From positions 1-6,577 of the forward strand of contig JABJIU010000249.1 of NCBI GenBank assembly GCA_018661145.1: 6,577 bases of DNA, written 5' to 3'. Under the pieces are notes generated by a model, which did not search any database, was not told the origin of the DNA, and was given only the letters and a program-made list of their open reading frames with translations. The position numbers and the translations under genes are program-made. Of the stretch, positions 5,174-6,577 are shown in pieces. The stretch's first letter is position 1; each line of letters begins with the position of its first letter. The stretch comes from Pseudomonadota bacterium (GTDB taxonomy: Bacteria; Pseudomonadota; Gammaproteobacteria; Arenicellales; UBA868).

Positions 5174-6181
5174 CTATTTAAGACTCCGCTCCAACGCCTT
5201 GATACGCTTCGCCAAATCATCGAGCTGGCGAAACCGCACGGCTGCCTTTCTCCACTCGGCTGTCGGCAAAAGACCTGTGCCCGAAGAGTACATCCCCGGC
5301 TGATCAATCGAGCCAGTGACCATCGCCATCCCGGTCAGGTGAACGTCATCACAGATGGTGACATGGTCTGCCACACCGACTGCGCCCGCCAGGATACAGC
5401 GCTTGCCGATAACAACGCTGCCAGCAATACCGGCACAGGATACGATCGCCGTGTCCTCACCGATTCGGCAGTTATGGCCGATTTGAACAAGATTATCGAT
5501 CACCACGCCATCAGCGATGACCGTATCACCGATAGCACCACGGTCTATTGTTGTGACTGCCCCAATCTGAACGTCATGGCCGATACGAAGTCCGCCGTGT
5601 TGCGGGATTCGGACCCAGTGCCCTTCTTCCTGCGTATTACCGAAGCCATCACTGCCGAGTACCGCCCCGCTCTTGATGAAGCAGCGCTCGCCAATGACCA
5701 CCCCCCGCATCACCGTGACGTTAGCGAAAAGGCGCGTACCCGCACCGAGCTCTGATCGCTCCGAGATCACACTACCGGGTCCGATAACCACGTTTTCGCC
5801 AATCACGACATGATCCTCGATAACGCAGTTTGCGCCTATCGAGACAGTCAAACTAATCTGTGCGGTGTTGGCCACCACCGCACTCGGATGTATGCCAGGC
5901 GTGGGGGTGGGCGTGTTGTCCAGCGCCCGGGCGGCACGGGCATACCCCAGATGAGGGTTTTCACAGACCACGGCAGCACCGGACCAAGCCTCAAGATCTT
6001 CCTGCCGGAGGATTACAGCCGACGCAGCACACCCAGCCAACTCCTCACTGGGCGTGGATGCGGCTAGAAAAGTCACCTCTCCAACACCGGCGTCTTCCAG
6101 CGTGCCCAACGCGGTAATTTCAAGGTCGGCATCGCCATGACACACGCCGGCCAGTTGCTGTGCAAGTTCACCGAGTCTCAT
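5174..6181 (-). CDS. lpxD: UDP-3-O-(3-hydroxyacyl)glucosamine N-acyltransferase LpxD
   Basis: LpxD is the third-step acyltransferase of lipid A synthesis. It transfers an R-3-hydroxyacyl chain from ACP to the 2-amine of UDP-3-O-acyl-glucosamine in the cytoplasm and works as a homotrimer. It has 335 residues, against 341 in E. coli. Domains in order are an N-terminal uridine-binding domain (about 1-95, with the conserved ENPHLGYARAA segment at 74-84), left-handed beta-helix hexapeptide repeats (about 98-290, many I/V-G-x-x-x-x-I), and a C-terminal helix (WRKAAVRFRQLDDLAKRIKA). The catalytic His is H236 in VQIGHN, matching E. coli H239. DGFGN at 178-182 and YSSG near 296 are family marks. Met287 aligns with the E. 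coli acyl-length ruler Met290 when aligned from memory. The ATG at 6181 begins the conserved MRLGELA. No lpxA, fabZ or bamA flanks it here, which is the unusual part. Confidence 0.95.
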   Translation of the reverse strand: MRLGELAQQLAGVCHGDADLEITALGTLEDAGVGEVTFLAASTPSEELAGCAASAVILRQEDLEAWSGAAVVCENPHLGYARAARALDNTPTPTPGIHPSAVVANTAQISLTVSIGANCVIEDHVVIGENVVIGPGSVISERSELGAGTRLFANVTVMRGVVIGERCFIKSGAVLGSDGFGNTQEEGHWVRIPQHGGLRIGHDVQIGAVTTIDRGAIGDTVIADGVVIDNLVQIGHNCRIGEDTAIVSCAGIAGSVVIGKRCILAGAVGVADHVTICDDVHLTGMAMVTGSIDQPGMYSSGTGLLPTAEWRKAAVRFRQLDDLAKRIKALERSLK

Positions 6182-6192
6182 AAAGTGTCACA

Positions 6193-6222
6193 CCTATCCA
6201 TCTTTCCAAAAAAAGAAGTCAA
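6193..6222 (-). promoter_or_regulatory. Possible promoter in front of lpxD
   Basis: On the minus strand TTGACT (6222-6217), 5 of 6 to the -35 consensus, lies 18 bases before a poor -10 match, GATAGG (6198-6193), in the 46-base gap between the GNAT gene and lpxD. Transcription from it would begin only a few bases before the lpxD ATG. Readthrough from the upstream gene is an equally good explanation for lpxD expression. Confidence 0.2.
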
Positions 6223-6227
6223 CCCTA

Positions 6228-6577
6228 CTACGTTTGCGCACCCAATCTCTTAATCAATAACTCTACCCCAGGCGCTGTGGGGTGATGATATGCGGGGGCA
6301 GGAACAAAACCAAGTTGTTGATACAAGCCGATAGCGGAGCCCATGGTCGGCAGGGTTTCCAGGATGAGTTCATTGATACCGGCTTGCCCAGTATGTGTGA
6401 TCGCGGCCGCCATCAGACGTGCGCCGATACCTAAGCATCTGCAGGATTCCCGCACAAAGAGTCTCTTCACTTCGGCTGTGAGGCTGTCCCGCAGACGTAT
6501 GCCCACACAGCCGACAGGCGCTGCGTTGTACAGAGCGAGAAACAGGGTCCCCACAGGCGGGCGATACTCACCGGGAA
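6228..6577 (-). CDS. GNAT-family N-acetyltransferase, 5' end outside window
   Basis: This is a predicted acetyl-CoA-dependent acetyltransferase with unknown substrate. The frame is open to the window edge. A GTG at 6554 could be a start, but the residues before it (PGEYRPP) match the usual lead-in of this GNAT subgroup, so the gene is taken as cut by the window. About 116 residues are visible. They include the beta-4 strand/motif A region EVKRLFVRESCRCLGIGARL, with the R-C-L-G-I-G acetyl-CoA pyrophosphate loop, then LILETLPTMGSAIGLYQQLG, the motif B region with the typical ALYxxxGF form, and FVPAPAYHHPTAPGVELLIK at the end. It reads in the same direction as lpxD, 46 bases ahead of it, so co-transcription is possible. 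There is no sign of breakage. Family assignment is secure; the target (small molecule or protein) is not. Confidence 0.82.
   Translation of the reverse strand, partial: PGEYRPPVGTLFLALYNAAPVGCVGIRLRDSLTAEVKRLFVRESCRCLGIGARLMAAAITHTGQAGINELILETLPTMGSAIGLYQQLGFVPAPAYHHPTAPGVELLIKRLGAQT

Noticed and set aside
5098..5307. Small 69-residue minus-strand frame across the lpxD end and the gap
   Set aside because: It mostly overlaps lpxD in another frame, has no family match, and lacks a convincing ribosome site.
5150..5755. 201-residue open frame on the plus strand opposite lpxD
   Set aside because: It is the antisense of the lpxD hexapeptide-repeat region. The translation has no family features and lpxD is unambiguous.
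6185..6193. GTGTCACAC dyad just ahead of the lpxD start
   Set aside because: Only four bases per arm, which is easily expected by chance, and no matching known site.
6201..6220. Run of seven A (T on the minus strand) as a terminator after the GNAT gene
   Set aside because: No GC-rich stem precedes the T-run on the minus strand, only a weak TCTTT/AAAGA pairing across it.
6228..6554. Complete short GNAT gene starting at GTG 6554
   Set aside because: The frame stays open to the window end and the upstream residues fit the GNAT family, so truncation by the window edge is the simpler reading.

Overview
The window looks like a chromosomal segment from a Gram-negative proteobacterium, most likely a gammaproteobacterium. 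The evidence is lpxD (lipid A synthesis) together with an aat-bpt pair (N-end rule aminoacyl-protein transferases), which is typical of gammaproteobacteria. Base composition is moderate in GC, coding density is high, and no insertion sequence, integrase, CRISPR array or tRNA was seen. The assignment is an inference from gene content. No species can be named.

Plus strand, positions 3-1859: the 3' end of aat (leucyl/phenylalanyl-tRNA-protein transferase) overlaps bpt (aspartate/glutamate leucyltransferase) by an ATGA. Ten bases later comes a LACTB2-like metallo-beta-lactamase-fold hydrolase. These three probably form one operon. The first two attach destabilising N-terminal residues to proteins, marking them for ClpS/ClpAP.

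Plus strand, positions 1964-3059: a short AT-rich promoter/operator is followed by an ArsR-type repressor with a C-terminal cysteine cluster (arsR). This overlaps an AqpS-like aquaporin/MIP channel. Together they look like a minimal arsenic-responsive unit, although no arsenate reductase lies in the window.

Minus strand, positions 6577-3056: in transcription order, a GNAT acetyltransferase truncated by the window edge, lpxD, a 186-base gap with a candidate promoter and a perfect 12-bp palindrome, a PiT-family phosphate transporter, and a PhoU-like (DUF47/TIGR00153) partner. The last gene converges on the aquaporin gene, and their stop codons overlap.

The middle of the window pairs a phosphate importer, a family through which arsenate is known to enter cells, with an arsenic-type repressor and channel. 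This is a plausible functional neighbourhood, but it is not proven. The less usual points are a probable CTG start for the aquaporin, a probable leaderless arsR transcript, a second NPA motif followed by valine instead of arginine, an lpxD outside its usual cluster, and an MBL gene where infA often sits. No wholly new system was recognised. No stretch longer than about 190 bases lacks a gene.
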